NCBI GenBank assembly: GCA_014529385.2
Contig: CM043970.1
Location: forward strand, 65,712,996-65,776,995
Length of the DNA stretch: 64,000 nt
From: Adiantum capillus-veneris
Taxonomy: Eukaryota; Streptophyta; Polypodiopsida; Polypodiales; Pteridaceae
Direction of reading: 5' to 3'
Shown here one piece after another: positions 23,845-35,384 of the stretch. The notes below the pieces were generated by a model. The model was not told the origin of the DNA. It was given only the letters and a program-made list of their open reading frames with translations, and searched no databases. A program made the translations under genes and the position numbers. How positions within the stretch are numbered: position 1 is the first letter of the stretch; each line of letters opens with the position of its first letter.

Positions 23845-24348
23845 TGCACTATATCTATGAAATTAATTGTAGATCTATCAATCACCCATAGAGGTCATGG
23901 CTTGGTCTGGGTGCTTGTAGATCAATTCACTAAAGTTGACCATGATGGTTGTTCCTAACATTGTTGATTAATCAGCTACGATGGGGTTTTTTGCTGATGA
24001 AGACTGATAAAAAGTCAAGGACTTATACTTTGCTGATGAGTTATGTCAACCAATTAATTTCATGGAAAGTAAAAAGAGGCATTCTTTTGGGTACATCTTA
24101 TGTGATAACTTGTTTAAAATGCTGAAGTGAGTTCTAAATGGAGTCTATACACTATGTTGGTTATGGGTTGGTTACACAAGACGGTGGCAACGGGACAATA
24201 ATGTGGAAAATCAAGATGCTCTTCTTGATTTCATTGAACCTCCTACTGAACCGTGTTCTAGTCAAAATGATGCTGAAAACATTAGTGTCCTTTATGATGC
24301 TATCACCACTTTTGTTTTCAAGGACTAAAATCCTTCTCCAGGGGGGAG
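23845..24348 (+). pseudogene. Ty3/gypsy pol remnant (integrase and C-terminus)
   Basis: Around 23857-23950 a decayed copy of the gypsy integrase start is readable (MKLIVDLSITHRGHG then VDQFTKVDH, matching the usual MDFI-GLP...HD-IWVVVDR-TK-AHF pattern). From about 24128 a frame reads FIEPPTEP...DAENISVLYDAITTF and ends in a Gly-rich polypurine context (CCAGGGGGGAGTAA, 24339-24352), as at the 3' end of plant gypsy elements. The part between has lost its core. Confidence 0.55.
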
Positions 24349-24349
24349 T

Positions 24350-24530
24350 AATGCAAGGCCAAGGGCAACCCTGGGGTCCACTGACCTAAGCCAAGGGCTT
24401 GGATGGCTTAGATGTGGAAAGGGGAATTGTACTAAGCTAGGGCTAAGATTCATAGAGCCTATATATAGGGTGGTAGGGAGGTGGATCTCTCAAGCCAGTC
24501 TCCTGGGTTCTCACACGGTTCTTCCAACAA
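24350..24530 (+). repeat. Probable partial gypsy 3' LTR
   Basis: Starts TGCAAGG right after the polypurine tract and carries a TATA box (CTATATATAG, 24459-24468). The right end is fused to the copia remnant, and no partner LTR was found in the window. Confidence 0.4.
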
Positions 24531-24539
24531 CAAGAAGTA

Positions 24540-26545
24540 GAAGGGTAGGAAGAAAAGCAACAACAACAAAGACAAGAAGAGTGATGCTAAGGGGGAACCC
24601 TTGAAGGCGGAATGGCATTGCAATGATTGTGGTGAGAAGGGACATTATTGCAGGAAGTGTCCAAAGCAAGTTGGAGATGCTTTGTCTTCTTCAGAGGGAG
24701 TGATGCAGTCCCTGGCCTTTGCTCATTAGAGTTTCTCCCCTCAAAGGACTCTCCAGGGACATTAGAGGCTGAGTTGACTCTTTTGGGTCAAAACCATCAT
24801 GAATGGATTCTTGATAGTGATTCTTCATAGCACATGACACCTTCAAAGTATCTTTTATCCAACATGCAGTGACACTGCAATACCATCTTCATTGGCAACA
24901 AATTTGAGATTCCTATTCGCAGTGAGGATCTTATGTTTGTGCACTAGGTGTGCAAGCTTGGCATGGAGACAGAGGATGTAGTATCTATTCAAGATCGGCA
25001 ATCCAACAAAGAGGTCAGAGGGGGTTTGGTGGAGAACAAACTCTACAAGCTCCATGATCTTTCTTCAATGACTTGGATACCCACAAGTGTTCTTTGGCAT
25101 TATAGATTTGGTCATTTGAACAATGATGCTCTTTGCTTGCTTTTTGTGAGCACATACTTACATGCTTACCAGATGTTGGGAGTAATTATGGGAAATGCAT
25201 TACTTGCATTTGTGGGAAGAAACATCAAGAATCTATTCAGAGTCTTGCTACACGCCGAGCCATTGCCATTTTGGAGTTGGTTCACACCAACCTTTGCGGA
25301 CGTATGCAATCCCCTTCCCTTGGCAAGGCTCTTTATTTCATGTTATTTGTGGATCATATCAACCGATTTACTTGGGTATACTTTCTATAGCACAAGCACT
25401 AGGCATTCGGCCTCTTCAAGAATTGGCATTCTCTCTTGTGGAGAAGGAAAGAAATCAAGTCTTGAAGACTATTTGATCAAACAAAGTTGGGGAGTTTACC
25501 TCCAATGCTTTTATTCAGCCTTGTGCGGACCATGGCATCAAGCGAGAGATTGCAAATATTGGATCACATTCAGAGAATGGTGTTGTGGAATGGAAGAATA
25601 GGACAATGGTAGAAATGACATGGACCATGCTAGAGCATCAATATGTTCCGAAGTCTTTATGGGAAGAGGTAGTTGCAACGACAATTCATACCATAATCTA
25701 ATCTCCAACCTCTTTAGTTCCTAAGAAGACCCAATTTGAAGCCTATTTTGGTAAGAAGCCCGACGTCTCCCACTTTTTGATTTTTGGGAGCGACACTTAT
25801 GTCCATGTATCAAAGGAGCAAAGAGGGAAGTTTGACCCCAAGTCTCGAAGAATGATTTTTGTCGGCTACAACTCTCTTTTAGAGGGATATTGACTTTATG
25901 ATCCAGAGAAGAAAATTTTTGTACTCAATTGTGATGTTGTCTTCGACAAGATTTTACCTTAATATGGGGATTCTGCTCCCAACTTTTCCATGATGACCCC
26001 AGATTTGCCGATACTTGGAGACCCAAATTTTGATTTCCCTCCTGACGAACCCTCTTCTCCTACCCCTATCCCTCAAGCTTTGGAGGAGAATGTACCCATT
26101 CTTGATGATGCCAATGATAGTTTTTCTCATCATAGTGCAAAGTTAGAGCCCGATATACTAGCAGCTCCTCCCCCGGGGAGTAAGTCAAACAAGTTACTGA
26201 AGTGGCTATTGGAGACTTTGCGAGATTAAAAAACTTTAGATTTTCCACCCGATTGGCATAAAGCCAATACTACACAATGATCTTAGCAACTACGTGTTGC
26301 TGAGCTAGATGTTACTTTATTACAGGTGAACTATGTTTTGATGTCTACAGTGATCAAGGATAGAGACGCTCTTACAGTTGAGGAGGCACTTTCACAACCA
26401 AAGTGGAAGTTGGCCATGTTGAATGAACTTGATTCCATCAACAAGAACAACACTTGGGAGTTGTTTTTTTGGCCTGCCAAATGGAAAATGATTGGTGTCA
26501 AATGGGTTTAAAGGACCAAGTACAAATCTGAGGGTTCTTTGGACC
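24540..26545 (+). pseudogene. Truncated Ty1/copia gag-pol remnant
   Basis: Plus-strand copia pieces in order: CCHC knuckle CNDCGEKGHYCRKC (about 24618-24659), protease box ILDSDSS-stop-HMT (Asp-Ser-Asp where Asp-Ser-Gly is usual), pre-integrase LWHYRFGHLNNDAL, integrase (ELVHTNLCG, GVVEWKNRTMVEMTWTML), an acidic linker (25990-26229) and the first RT residues (MIGVKWV, 26480-26510). It ends there, with no RT active site, RNase H or LTR. Many stops and shifts. Much older than the element at 13561-18671. Confidence 0.85.
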
Positions 26546-26548
26546 TCG

Positions 26549-26714
26549 GGGGTTCACCTTTCAAAAATACCTACAGCAAGTGCCTTCAAGAGGTATTTTT
26601 AAAACACCTCTACACACGCACACTTCATCATGAATTAAAAGACCCCTCTTTCTTCATAAACCTGTAATTTTTTTCCAATTTTCATTTTTAAACCCCTCTT
26701 GATTCTTGTAGGTA
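26549..26714 (+). repeat. Repeated AT-rich element with GGGGGTTCACC end (second copy)
   Basis: Begins GGGGGTTCACCTTTC and contains AAACCCCTCTT words like the copy at 18894-19085. It lies exactly between the copia and gypsy remnants. Confidence 0.4.
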
Positions 26715-27386
26715 TCAGCTATACTCATCGGCAACGAAGATCTTCCCATATACCTTAAGTAGCAAGAAACTCTTAGGTCTTCGCTCAATGATTTCAAAAG
26801 GTTCCTTTCCTATAGTATTATGGAAAGTTTTTTTGTTTGCATACTCTACAAGTGGTAGATATTTCTCCCATTGTGAGCGTTGATCTACTTTTGTAACATA
26901 AGTCTTTAGTAGATCGAGATTTGTAAGGTTAGCTATCTCACTTTGGCCATCTTTCTGTGGGTGATAGGCCGAAGAGAAATTCAACTTTGTACTTATATTT
27001 TCAAAGAGACCTTTCAAAAAATTACTCTTCATTCTAGGATCTCTATCTGACACGATGGATGTTGGCAATCCATGGTGTTTGAAAATATGAGATATGAAGA
27101 GGGTTTCCATTTGGTGTGTCTTAATAGTCTTTTTGACAGGAATAAAGTGTGCTTGCTTGCTAAACCTGTCGACTATTGTCCATATTCCTGTATTCCCATG
27201 AATAGACTTAAGTAATCCAAAGATAAAATCCATGGATATACTCTCCCACGACAAATTTTTAGGGATTGGCAAGGGTTGGATTAATCCAGGTTGCTTCCCT
27301 CTATCATACTTTGTCTTTTGGCATACCACACATTTTGAAACATACTCTTGTATGTCCAGTTTCATGGTGGGCCAATAAAAATACAT
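26715..27386 (-). pseudogene. Gypsy integrase
   Basis: An open stretch of 223 codons: zinc-finger end (CVVCQKTKYDRGKQPG), first Asp in SMDFIFGLLKS, second Asp in IVSDRDPRMKS, and YHPQKDGQSEIANLTN, where the third acidic residue (Glu) is present. The chain ends at TGA, and a C-terminal module is absent. Upstream the frame to RNase H is broken. Confidence 0.9.
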
Positions 27387-27735
27387 CTCTACTCTTGAAG
27401 AGTAGGTTGAATCCCTCTATGCCCCGCATAGGGAGGAGCATGGGATTAATACATCACTTTCTCATCACAAAGGGAGTGAATAACACATAGCCTGTTGCCA
27501 TGGATAAGATAACCATCGTGAAAGGTGAATGGTTCCTCTTTCTTCCCTAAGGAAAGGGTTGACATTATGTCCTTAAAATTAAGGTCAATAGCATACTCAT
27601 CTATCATGGAAGATAGATCGTTGTGAGTTGCTATAGACACCGCATTTGTCCTTGGTCATCTTGATAGTGCATTGGACACTTGATTATGCATACCAACAAT
27701 ATGAAAATTGAATTGAAAAAGGAAATTTTCCCACC

Positions 27736-28397
27736 TCATTTGTTTGTCGGACAGCTTGTTTTGCTCATGAAGTACTTAAGACTTTGGTGGTCCATTCGTA
27801 AGATGAATGGAGTCCCCAATAGATAGTGCTTCCATGTGTCTAGGGCATGTAGAACATCTAGTAGCTCTTTTTCATATATGTCCAACACTCGTTCATCGAT
27901 ATTGAGTCTTTGACTTTCATATGCTATGGCATGCCCTTCTTGGAGCAAGACTACTCCAAGGCAATCTCCACAAGCATCACATTGGACCTCAAATGGTATT
28001 GAGAGATCTGGTAGTGTAAGCACTTGTTGGGAGGTAAGCTTTTCTTTAAGCTTGTCAAAAGCATTTTGCTCTTTAGCAGTCCATGCATACTTAACGTTCT
28101 TTTTGTGAAGTCATGTAATGGTCCGAACATCTAGTAGCTCTTTTTCATATATGTCCAACACTCGTTCATCGATATTGAGTCTTTGACTTTCATATGCTAT
28201 GGCATGCCCTTCTTGGAGCAAGACTACTCCAAGGCAATCTCCACAAGCATCACATTGGACCTCAAATGGTATTGAGAGATCTGGTAGTGTAAGCACTTGT
28301 TGGGAGGTAAGCTTTTCTTTAAGCTTGTCAAAAGCATTTTGCTCTTTAGCAGTCCATGCATACTTAACGTTCTTTTTGTTAAGTCATGTAATGGTCC
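27736..28397 (-). pseudogene. Gypsy RNase H, partly duplicated
   Basis: Encodes FEVQCDACGDCLGVVLLQEGH, YEKELLDVLHALDTWKHYL and MDHQSLKYF, typical RNase H of gypsy pol. A 273-bp unit (27852-28124) is repeated at 28125-28397 almost unchanged, duplicating the N-terminal half and its junction with RT. Confidence 0.9.
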
Positions 28398-29366
28398 TAT
28401 TAAGTCATGTAATCGTCTTATTATTTGAGGAAATGTTTCTATGAAGCATCTATAGTATGCACACATACCAATAAAGCTTTGTAGCTCATGTAGATTTCTT
28501 GGATTAAGCCATCGTTTTATTACCTCTAACTTTGATGGATCCATACGGATTCCATATTGAGAGATATGTGACCTAAGTACTAAAACTCTTGAAGGAAAAA
28601 TACACTCGATCTTCTTTTGGTTAATGAAAAGTTTATTCTCCCTCAAAGCTTAAAAGATTACTTGGAGATGTTTCTTATGCTCCTCGAGAGAATGGGAATA
28701 GATGATGATATCATCAAAGAACACTCCTGTAAACTTACGGTAGGGCCCAAAAGTTTTCTCCATTAGGCGGTTGAATATGGACGGAGCATTTGTCAAGCCA
28801 AAAGGCATGACAAGATATTCATAAAGACCAAACGTTGTGCAAAAAGTAGTCTTTACAATATATTCATTCACTATCCTTATTTGATGATAGCCACTTTTTG
28901 GCTCAATCCTACTGAAGTAGGTAGAGCCTTGTAGTTTATCAAATATATCTTCTACCAGTGGTACAGGAAATCTATTTTTGATAGTGATCTGGTTTAGTGC
29001 TCTATAATTGACACACATACGATATGTGCCATCTTTCTTTTGCACTAGTAGGACTCATGAACAAAAGGCAGAGGAGATAGGCCTCACCATCCCCTTGTCT
29101 ACCAGCTCATACACTTGCCTCATAATCTCCTCTTGTTGAGCTTGAGAAACTCTATAAGGAGGTTTATTAGGTGGTGAGCTCCCAGGTAGAAGCTCTATCT
29201 TATGGTCATCATCCCCTCCTTTTGGAGGTAACTCCATAGGGATGTCATCGATAATTACATCTTGGAACCTATTTAGAAAATTAGACAAGTCTAATTCTTC
29301 TTGATTCCTACCACTTTGTTTTATTAAAACATTAGCATCATTTAGAGACTCTTTGACAAAAATCAT
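28398..29366 (-). pseudogene. Gypsy reverse transcriptase
   Basis: Pre-RT LLPGSSPPNKPPYRVS and ELVDKGMVRPISSAF, then VQKKDGTYRMCVNYRALN, SRIEPKSGYHQIRI, MPFGLTNAPSIF and active-site GVFFDDIIIYS (FFDD where [YF]-[IL]-DD is usual). The thumb follows at about 28646-28400 (MDPSKLEVIKRWLNP, FIGMCAYYR). Frames are mostly kept, with a stop near 29055 and another near 28650. Confidence 0.92.
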
Positions 29367-29369
29367 GTA

Positions 29370-30560
29370 TGAGGAAACCGAGCTTTTATTAACTTATCAA
29401 AAGTAGATGTATTTACAAGAGGTATAGTATGACTCGAATCATTAGGATCTATATGCATGTGTGCACACACTTTCTTAAAATTATTAATGACCTCATTGTT
29501 AGCATATTGATTGTGCATTTGAAACTTTGGTATGTAATTGATCCCAAAGTTTCTCAGCAAAAGAGACCATCATGTTTTCTCTCATATTGCAAAGGACATA
29601 CTCTCTTTCATCTTGCGAACAGCCTCATGCATGTACCAATGAACCCGTCCAAATATGAACCCATCTTTGTCAACCAAGTACACTAGATGCACAAAAGGCT
29701 TTGTAACATTAATAATTTTCTCCAGAACACAGCAGAGTTCACGAGCTGAAAGCACTTAGTGGTTGCAAGCTCATAGCGAGGATACTTGCCAAACAAAATA
29801 TCACATCTTCTGTCTAAAATTGTTTTAGAAAGTACCTGCTTTTGTTGCAACGTTCAAGAACGTAATACAAAGTTTCAAATCGTGTCTCACAAAAGATCTG
29901 TAAATTCTTGTCAGGCGATTTAAATATGAAAAGAGCATGAGTTAAAGCATTCTCTCTAATGAACTTGACGACATGATTAGCATCTATTAAAGGCTGTCTC
30001 ATTGATGACACCTTTCCAAAGTCATTGAGAAGAAAATTCAAAGTGTAGGCGACACATGGAACCCAGGTAAGCTCAAGATACTTGAGTTCGATTGCATGCT
30101 CTGCACCTTTGTACTTAGATGCATTTTCAGGGACGATGGCAATAACATTTTTGGCTCCACCAACATTTCAAATTGCATGCTCATAGATGTCTACTAGAAA
30201 ATTGCTTTCTTTTTCTTTCGAGGATGTATTAATTGCTTCAATGAAAATGATCCCCAAGGGCAAATCAACATCACATTTTTTAAAACAATTTTTCCATCCA
30301 TCAAAATACTCTCTAATGAAGCTTTGACTTCATCTAAATATTCTTTTACACATCTTGTTATAATCAGGTGCCACAAATCTTTTTTTCTTCTTATCGAAGC
30401 ATATTTGAAGATAGGAGTGCGAATTACATTAAAGGGAATGCCGCAAACGAGAAAAGCGTGAGTCCACTTGAGATGTAGCTCAAGAAACCATTGCTTATCA
30501 AATGCTTGATGCAAAGTGGAAGTACTATATGCCTATTGATGAATTGATGCTACACCGCAT
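29370..30560 (-). pseudogene. hAT-superfamily transposase remnant (DUF659 type)
   Basis: From high to low coordinates: GIPFNVIRTPIFKYA, the DUF659 hallmark; LESILMDGKIVLKNV and ICPWGSFSLKQL; NVIAIVPENASKYKGAEHAI and WVPCVAYTLNFLLNDFGKV, the catalytic-core segment with VT-DNASNY and CAAHCL-L-L-DIGK analogues; ANHVVKFIRENALTH; FCETRFETL; and YIPKFQMHNQYANNEVINNF (29560-29480). The BED finger and the C-terminal dimerisation domain are not seen. The middle Asp of the VTDNASNY analogue is replaced (VPENASKY). Inactive. Confidence 0.8.
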
Positions 30561-31090
30561 CATTTGAAATGGGAAGTGGTAGGTGTAGGGTTTAAACCAC
30601 CAGATGCTTGATTGTATGCAGTAGTAGCAGGGGAGCATTTTTCAACCCCTTGTGCACACATGGGCGACTAGCTTACTTCATAAGCAAAACAACCCCAAGT
30701 CAATGCATAGACATGCAAGCTTTCTCCTTTTCTTAAAATCATTTTAAGGAATTACAAACTTGAACAAATATTTTAACAATATCAATATTGATCTTGAAAA
30801 AAGATCCTTAAAAAAATAAAACCAAATATTTTTTTTAAAATAAAATTATCATTAAATAAGAAATTCTTCACCATTTTTTTGTTTTATTAAGTGTATTTAA
30901 AGTGGTACATTTATTCTACCTAAAGTAGAAACTCTTTTGACTTTACATTGTCAAAAGCCTTTTATTTCCTACAATCTTACCTTTCACTTTTGCATTTCAA
31001 ATTAGATGTTATGCAAGGTTTTCTTTGAAGTGAACCAATAAGAGACATGTGGAGGCCCTCTCCTTCTTTGAAAATTTTAAACTCCATTCT
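30561..31090. other. Non-coding AT-rich stretch
   Basis: A/T-rich, with no coding motif between the hAT remnant and the copia RT fragment. Confidence 0.5.
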
Positions 31091-31560
31091 ATATAGTATA
31101 GATGTTTTGGTTGTGTCTAGTATGTATGACAAGGAAGAAGCTTTGTCATTTGATGAAGCAAAAAACTCAAAAAATTGGTAGGCTACAATATAATCTAAGT
31201 ATGATGCCATTGTGAAGAATGGCACATGGTCTTTGTATGACTTGCTTCCTGGCAAAAGACCATTGGTACTAACTGGGTTTTTGAGTGAAAAAGTAAGCTT
31301 GATGGTAGTGTTGATCATTGTAAAGCTAGACTTGTAGCAAAAGGGTATGCTTAAGAGAAGGACATTGATTTTGACGAGACACTTGTTGTATGACTACCAT
31401 TCGTAGCATTTGTGCATTGGTAGCACAAATGGAATCAATGGCATTGATTCATCCACATGAAGCTCCATCTTATTAAAACTGGAAAAAAGCATGCTAGGCT
31501 AACCAAGTAAAAGCTTGGTACAAACAAAAAGATGCTACTAGACTAGGGAAATAGTACTTA
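31091..31560 (+). pseudogene. Copia RT N-terminal fragment
   Basis: Readable across frames: EALSFDEAKNSKNW, YDAIVKNGTWSLYDLLPGKR, a decayed IGTNWVFK-type segment, and DFDET with MTTIRSICALVAQ. This is the start of a plant copia RT and breaks off before the YVDD box. Confidence 0.75.
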
Positions 31561-32330
31561 AAAAGCAGTTGTCATTCTACACATTTTAGTGGGTCATTTT
31601 TAAGAGAAAATTCCTCAAATCTCCTCAAGCTTTCAATCTAAATACTTCAAGCAAGTTGATTTTAGGACATTTCTTATTTAAGTGTTTATGTAGTCTCTTT
31701 GATTGTGACTATTTCCTTTCATGATATTTTCTTGTTCTTTTGTTTTATTCAAACATATTCGCTTAGTGTTTGGTAAGACTCTTGTTGTCGTGTTTATGGG
31801 ACTTGAGATCCACTTTGCATCATACTTAGATTATATTGTAAGCCATCCCTCATGGATTATGCCAAGAACATGTGGCATCCAAAACTAAACATAATTCTTG
31901 GCATATAAGTGTGCTCTATAGCAAGTATTCAATGAGTTGGTGTTTGCGTAAAAACATTGTCTAGTGTATTTTTAACCGGCTAAGAATGCAAAACTTGGCT
32001 TGATTCCAAGATTGCCTCAAAGAAAATCGATAAAAATTTACGAGTTTTAGTGTAAATAGTGGCAACATTTAACTTTAAAATTGAGAAACTTTTATGTGTG
32101 CCCTTTTTATATGATGATAAAAAAGATGCGTTTGGGGAGCCCTAGTATGAGTACCACTTAAATTCTTTTACGTAAAATATTTAGCTCCGTCTTATTTCCT
32201 AACAAAAATCACACTTGTTCTTTGTCTCTAGAACTAAAGAATCCTTTTTGTTTCCTTTGTCTCTGCATCTCCTTTGTAGCTTCTTGGCATCAACTAGGTA
32301 TAATTTGCTGCAAATCTCACCACAAAATCA
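31561..32330. other. Non-coding stretch
   Basis: No coding frame or repeat structure recognised downstream of the copia fragment. Confidence 0.5.
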
Positions 32331-32530
32331 AGTCTGGACACAGGAACTCGGACTAAAGTGTAAGAGAAAACTGGCATTTTGGCAGTGAGACACAGAAATT
32401 AATTTTTGCAAGAGTGCGCTCATCAACAGCACACGAACTTTTAAGACACAAAAATTTAAAGAAGAGTGCCCATCAGCAACAACGAAACAACCTTCTCTTT
32501 TCCATCCTCTGCCTAAAATGGTGGCACGAG

Positions 32531-34057
32531 TTAAAGACCGGTGCACTGATTTGCGGCAAGTGTCAATCGGGTAGTGAATCGCTTAGGCCTGATGACAACA
32601 AGGGTACCCGCTAGCTGAAACGAGCCAAGGATATTGACCCTGATGGATGATCTTTTGAATGCAAAACAGTAGGTAGAGGCGGCGGCATCGACATTCATCA
32701 GGAGGTTCTCTGTAGGCAATATGAAGTTCTGCCCACTTGCGAAAACAAACTGCACCGTCGGGACAAAATCCCTATATGAACTGTCACTTATATTATAGCA
32801 ATCCTCAAACCCGCCTACTGGATCAGCCCTTCTTATCATGCCACTGCCCAGCATCTCCTGCCAAAATGCTGCTTGTAACTTGTCGTACACAGATGAACTC
32901 AGTCTTGAAAATGTAATGCCTGTATCCAAAACAACCCCGGCCTCACCGTTACGTTGCAATACCAACGATTTGGGGTTGAATTGCACAGGCGTCTCGTGGA
33001 CGAGAATCCCAACAATGGGTAAAAAGAGCCCATTAGGAAATGCACGACTTCCTCCGGCGAGCTCTATCGTTACAGCGTCCTTTGGCAGACTACTAGGATT
33101 GAAGCGGCCAAATCCAAAGAACCCACTTGCCTCTGGCTCCGTCGTCGGGCTACCAGGATCTACACCTCCAACCTCAAAGAGCTCATTTGAGTCACGCGAC
33201 AGTGATTGAGCATGTGTTTGATTGTCGTGCATTGGAATGCAGAAGAAAATTGGCATAGAGAGCTGCAATCCAACCGACAATCCACCATGCCCAATGCCCA
33301 ACACCCCCGAGACATCGGCTTGGGCCCGTTCGTGCTGACCATCATCCGTGCATCCGAAAATCACATCGTTTAAGTCAGTCTCATGCACATAGAACGTCTC
33401 TTCTGCTAAATGACCCACAACTGATGCAACCCCCTTCGTGTCTTTCTGAAATGCACAAAGTTGTAATGATGAGCACGAGGTCAGTGCGCTTGGTTGGTGA
33501 GCACAATAATCATTCGCACATGATGTCCACTTGAAGGTGGATGATAGCGCTGGGTTGAATGCGTTGTCTGCGCAATGAACGCAGGGCTTGCATCGCATCC
33601 ATGTCAAGTCAGTGATGGAGTCGAGGAGGAGATTGTGCACACGGCGGGGTGTGCCGATGCTGAGGGTCACATAGTAAGAACCAAAAGCACCAGTTGAAAG
33701 CGCGCCTCTATCTGTGGAAGCAAGCTCCGTGCCATCATAGGGAGATACAATCATACCTGCTTTCGACGATGAAGAAGGATGTCGCATGCGTGCTTGCAGA
33801 ACGGCCATTCGGGCCTCATCGCGGCGCAAGATGGCTGATGTTACAAATTCATTCGCATGAGAAGGGGACTTCCATGGAGACGAGGGTCCATCGATGTGGC
33901 GCAGGCTGGCGGCCATTCTCACAGAAACGTCTGCGCCATGGCTACTGTTCCAGAAGGTCGAAGTGATTGAAGGGGCTGGATAAGACCTACTGCTCGCTGC
34001 AAGAATCTGTAGCAGTAACGCTGTGAGGCAAATAACATCGCGCCAACCCATTGGCAA
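32531..34057 (-). CDS. Nepenthesin/CDR1-like aspartic protease (A1), possibly inactive
   Basis: An uninterrupted, intronless 508-codon frame. Residues 1-25 are a signal-peptide-like hydrophobic start and 26-120 a propeptide. Then come TAXi-N (YYVTLSIGTP at 128-137; GVLGIGHGGLSVGLQL at 251-266) and TAXi-C (GVVLDTGITFSRL at 374-386, NILGSF at 475-480). The second active site DTG (378-380) is intact. The first reads D146-S147-I148 instead of D-[ST]-G, and the flap YGDGS region is replaced (about 202-215). The C-terminal VGF/L-A-NQC end is diverged. Plant members act in the secretory path or apoplast. The open frame suggests selection or youth; catalytic loss is inferred. Slightly long for the family. 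Confidence 0.85.
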   Translation of the reverse strand: MPMGWRDVICLTALLLQILAASSRSYPAPSITSTFWNSSHGADVSVRMAASLRHIDGPSSPWKSPSHANEFVTSAILRRDEARMAVLQARMRHPSSSSKAGMIVSPYDGTELASTDRGALSTGAFGSYYVTLSIGTPRRVHNLLLDSITDLTWMRCKPCVHCADNAFNPALSSTFKWTSCANDYCAHQPSALTSCSSLQLCAFQKDTKGVASVVGHLAEETFYVHETDLNDVIFGCTDDGQHERAQADVSGVLGIGHGGLSVGLQLSMPIFFCIPMHDNQTHAQSLSRDSNELFEVGGVDPGSPTTEPEASGFFGFGRFNPSSLPKDAVTIELAGGSRAFPNGLFLPIVGILVHETPVQFNPKSLVLQRNGEAGVVLDTGITFSRLSSSVYDKLQAAFWQEMLGSGMIRRADPVGGFEDCYNISDSSYRDFVPTVQFVFASGQNFILPTENLLMNVDAAASTYCFAFKRSSIRVNILGSFQLAGTLVVIRPKRFTTRLTLAANQCTGL

Positions 34058-34157
34058 CGGACATACATTTCTTTCTCCCTTCGCCCTTTACGTCTTCCTC
34101 TTTAGGACAAAACACGCACACACCCCATCGGTCGGAATTTCATTGATAAATCCCCTT

Positions 34158-34172
34158 CTCTCGAAATTATAT
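34158..34172 (-). promoter_or_regulatory. Possible TATA-like element of the protease gene
   Basis: Minus strand reads GAATATAATTTC about 105-115 bp upstream of the ATG. Position fits a plant core promoter, but the sequence is weak. Confidence 0.25.
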
Positions 34173-34361
34173 TCACTTGTACAACAGTGCTGCCTTCGAC
34201 GGTGTTACGTGGATTTTCTTAGCTTAGACATGACAACACTATCTACATGCAATGCCTTTGTGCAGGCTGGAGAAGCAACCATGAAAGGCATGGTTGCCAT
34301 AAAGCCCATGTGCCCATGCTAGCTAACTTTCCCTCTGGGCTTGGACTACATGTATAGAATG

Positions 34362-34365
<4 letters not shown>

Positions 34366-34404
<39 letters not shown>

Positions 34405-34601
34405 CTATGTGTGTGTGTGTGTCTGTATTTGTGTGTGTGTGTGTGTAAGTTATATTTGTGTGTGTGTGTGTGTGTGTGTGTTTGTGATTTGTGTGTGTGT
34501 CTCTCTATGTGTGTGTGTGTGTGTCTGTGTGTGTGTATGTTATATTTGTGTCTTTGTCTGTGTGTGTGTGTGTGTATGTTTTATATGTGTGTCTGTGTGT
34601 T

Positions 34602-34639
<38 letters not shown>

Positions 34640-34745
34640 GTGTTTGTGACTGTTTGTGTGTGTTGTTTGTTAAGACTGAGCTTGATACTGTGAAAGAAAC
34701 AGAGAGAGAGAGATAGAGGCAAAGGCAAAGGGAGAGAGAGAGAGG
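34366..34745. repeat. (GA)n then long degenerate (GT)n, then (GA)n
   Basis: GA 34366-34402, GT-rich tract with TGTTATATTTG interruptions 34407-34640, GA tracts 34698-34745. No gene. Confidence 0.9.
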
Positions 34746-35020
34746 GCCAAACCTCCTGAGGTCACAGAACTTCGTTATGTCGATGGGTCGGCTTGCTGTT
34801 GGAGACGTAGACAACGGCTCTTGCACTCTCTCTCTCTCTCTCTTTCACTCACTCTCTTTCACGAGGTGTGGTTTTTCTCTCTCATGACCTCTATATATGA
34901 CGTACAAATTAAAAGTATACGGTATCAATAATGACCGCACGTGTGACAACATGCAATTATACTCTAATTTATAGTAACACGTGGGGCGCCGTCGTGTGTA
35001 TCCGTTATAAGTGTGATTTT
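34746..35020. other. Non-coding spacer with a short (CT)n
   Basis: No coding content recognised; a CT tract lies at 34827-34843. Confidence 0.4.
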
Positions 35021-35043
35021 GAGAGAGAGAAAGAGAGAGAACA

Positions 35044-35078
<35 letters not shown>

Positions 35079-35119
35079 GAGACTGAGAGAGAGATCCATA
35101 GAAAGAGAGAGAGTGATAA

Positions 35120-35168
<49 letters not shown>

Positions 35169-35270
35169 AGATTGTGAGAGAGATAAAGAGAAGGAGAGAC
35201 ACAGATTGAGAGAGAGATAGAGAGAGGGACTCCTTACTCTCAGAGAGAGAGAGGGAGAGAGACAGAGTCA
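35021..35270. repeat. Extended degenerate (GA)n region
   Basis: Almost continuous GA repeat with short interruptions over 250 bp. Confidence 0.9.
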
Positions 35271-35384
35271 GTTTGACAGACAAAAAACAATGGAGGAGAC
35301 ACCTCCCTTGGAGTTTCTGCAAACCCCACCAACAAAAGGTGATCTCTCACTCTTTCTCTCTGTATTTTCAACAGTTGGTACAAA

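Larger units (their letters stand above)
26715..29366 (-). mobile_element. Ty3/gypsy pol remnant (RT, RNase H, integrase)
   Basis: Minus-strand pol in gypsy order from high to low coordinates: pre-RT segment (29366-29055), RT, RNase H with a 273-bp internal duplication, then integrase to 26715. No gag, protease, LTR or chromodomain is seen. It abuts a hAT remnant on its upstream side. Confidence 0.9.

Noticed and set aside
34407-34640. CRISPR-like regular repeats
   Set aside because: Spacing is irregular and units are GT microsatellite; no unique spacers.
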